Shown: piece after piece, positions 62,782-64,000 of the stretch
How positions within the stretch are numbered: position 1 is the first letter of the stretch
Layout of the letters: each line of letters opens with the position of its first letter
Assembly (NCBI GenBank): GCA_036023115.1
Contig: JAYKKT010000090.1
Location: forward strand, 31,661,001 to 31,725,000
Origin: Brasenia schreberi
Taxonomy: Eukaryota > Streptophyta > Magnoliopsida > Nymphaeales > Cabombaceae
Direction of reading: 5' to 3'
DNA length: 64,000 nucleotides
Position numbers and translations under genes: made by a program
The notes under the pieces: model-generated
What the model was told of the DNA's origin: nothing
Seen by the model: only the letters and a program-made list of their open reading frames with translations
The model's database searches: none

Positions 62782-64000
62782 CTATGAAAATGTGCAGAGG
62801 AAAGATAAATATGGTTTAGACATAAACAGCCAGTACCAGAAGATCATCACAGTTACAGGAAAAAGAAAAGAAGAAAAGCATTTACATATTGAAAAGGACT
62901 TGGCCCTGCTTCCTCAGACACTTCCAAACAGTATAGAGTAAACAATATTTTGCTGAAGCAGCCTTTTTTCTACTGCCAGCAATCACATTTTCCCAAGGAG
63001 AAAAAGAAAAGACATCTCAAAATTATCCCATTTGTTCTATCTACTCAAGAAATTGAATTAAGAACTAAACCAAGCCTTTCATGATTCATCCTTTGGACTG
63101 GATCCAACTGCCCCCCATCTTTGCATGGAGAAACAAAGGGAAAGAAGTACACAGAAGAAGAAGAAGAAAAAAGATGGAACTGATTATTTCAAGGAGTAGA
63201 TCATCGCAACTTGGCAAACATACTTTCCAAGAAGAAAGCTCAAAGAAGGACTTCTTTGAAAGTCATACTATTTGGTGAAGTCTGTGAAAGAGAAAACAAG
63301 TTGGACAGGGATAAAGTAAGCTCATCAGAAAAACATATATATGCCTGCCATATTCTTCACTGAATAGCAAAAGTTGAATTCAGAATGGTATCAGTCCGTG
63401 AGTCAAATCAAGCCCAATGAAGACATGAGCTTTGCTGGTAGCAGTTGTACATGTAGATCACATTATAGAAATCTGTGTCAGGCAGAACTTTCATGATCCT
63501 GAGGCCCTTTTAGGTTGACAAGAACTGTGGAGGCTGATCCTATTCAACAGCGATAAAGATTTGGTCTTGATGGCTCAAGTAATTTCAGCTGTAGATCTTT
63601 GAAATGCAACTCCCTGAATTACTCCATTATCAAGGGTTGTCCTAATGAGCAGCTTGATCCCTGCTTAACAGTTTAGGTCATAGTACTGCAGACGTCCCAC
63701 AAAAGTCATTGTTCTATCTGAGTGACAACTTCTGATGGCTGGCCATCTTCATGTTAAATTAGTTAAATCAGTGTTTTCCATCAGAAGATTCAGAACACAC
63801 TGAAACATTGGTGTATTTCATCTATGAGAATTACTGAATGGTTCTCACTCTTGCTTTCTTCTTTAGTTTGGGCAACAGTGAACTACATGACAGATTCCCA
63901 GCAACTACATGATTATCCCTGTTCTCATTAGAGCATCTTTGAACCTGCATGCTGTCAATGAGCTTGCAGACAGAAAAAGGCATAAGTAATAAACCTAGAC
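62782..64000. other. UPL6 upstream intron, no exon found
   Basis: The exon at 62601-62781 begins with a split codon after an AG acceptor, so this is intron. I searched by eye for the preceding UPL6 segment and did not find it. The remaining ~150 N-terminal residues must lie to the right of the window. Confidence 0.55.

Overview
This window is nuclear DNA of a flowering plant. Split genes carry canonical GT...AG introns, two recognisable plant housekeeping genes are interrupted by introns of up to 10 kb, and most of the remaining sequence is transposon remnant: RTE-type LINEs with (TTG)n tails, Ty1/copia elements, a gene-poor LTR element, and hAT-like DNA transposons with 8-bp target duplications. 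I cannot name the species. Introns this bloated fit a large-intron angiosperm (a magnoliid or other early-diverging lineage, or a palm-like monocot), but that is inference.

Two host genes lie head-to-tail on the minus strand. The larger is a UPL6-type HECT E3 ubiquitin ligase. I rebuilt 22 consecutive coding exons from 62781 down to the stop codon at 7983. Joined, they give 877 residues plus stop with no frameshift or internal stop and matching phase at every junction. The first exons lie beyond the right edge. Downstream on the same strand is the 5' part of a NEMF/Rqc2 homologue (ribosome-associated quality control): the start codon is at 4576 and four exons run down to 1369. The rest should lie beyond the left edge. 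Its third exon has an in-frame TGA, so this copy is either a pseudogene or carries a null allele or a sequence error.

UPL6 intron contents, right to left. The intron 50002-60264 holds a minus-strand Copia element (LTRs 50229-50465 and 59508-59743), into which a 4.5-kb hAT (53996-58492) and a 91-bp RTE tail (51481-51571) later inserted. The intron 44629-49812 holds a decayed RTE LINE. The intron 30486-40341 (taken from the exon edges as 30483-40341) holds a 0.74-kb TIR element, a 3.2-kb LTR element without recognisable gag-pol, and a 2.6-kb hAT-like element carrying a 4-coumarate:CoA ligase fragment. The intron 16670-25970 holds three RTE pieces, an unrelated LINE fragment, and a plus-strand fragment of a biotin-pathway KAPA synthase gene. 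The intron 8377-13479 holds a damaged or composite Copia element.

The NEMF first intron holds a 993-bp non-autonomous relative of the hAT in UPL6. I see no tRNA, rRNA, CRISPR array or new defence-like system. The most notable points are the tandemly duplicated splice acceptor that could add 28 in-frame codons to UPL6, the two gene-capturing transposons, and very short RTE tail copies with full target-site duplications.
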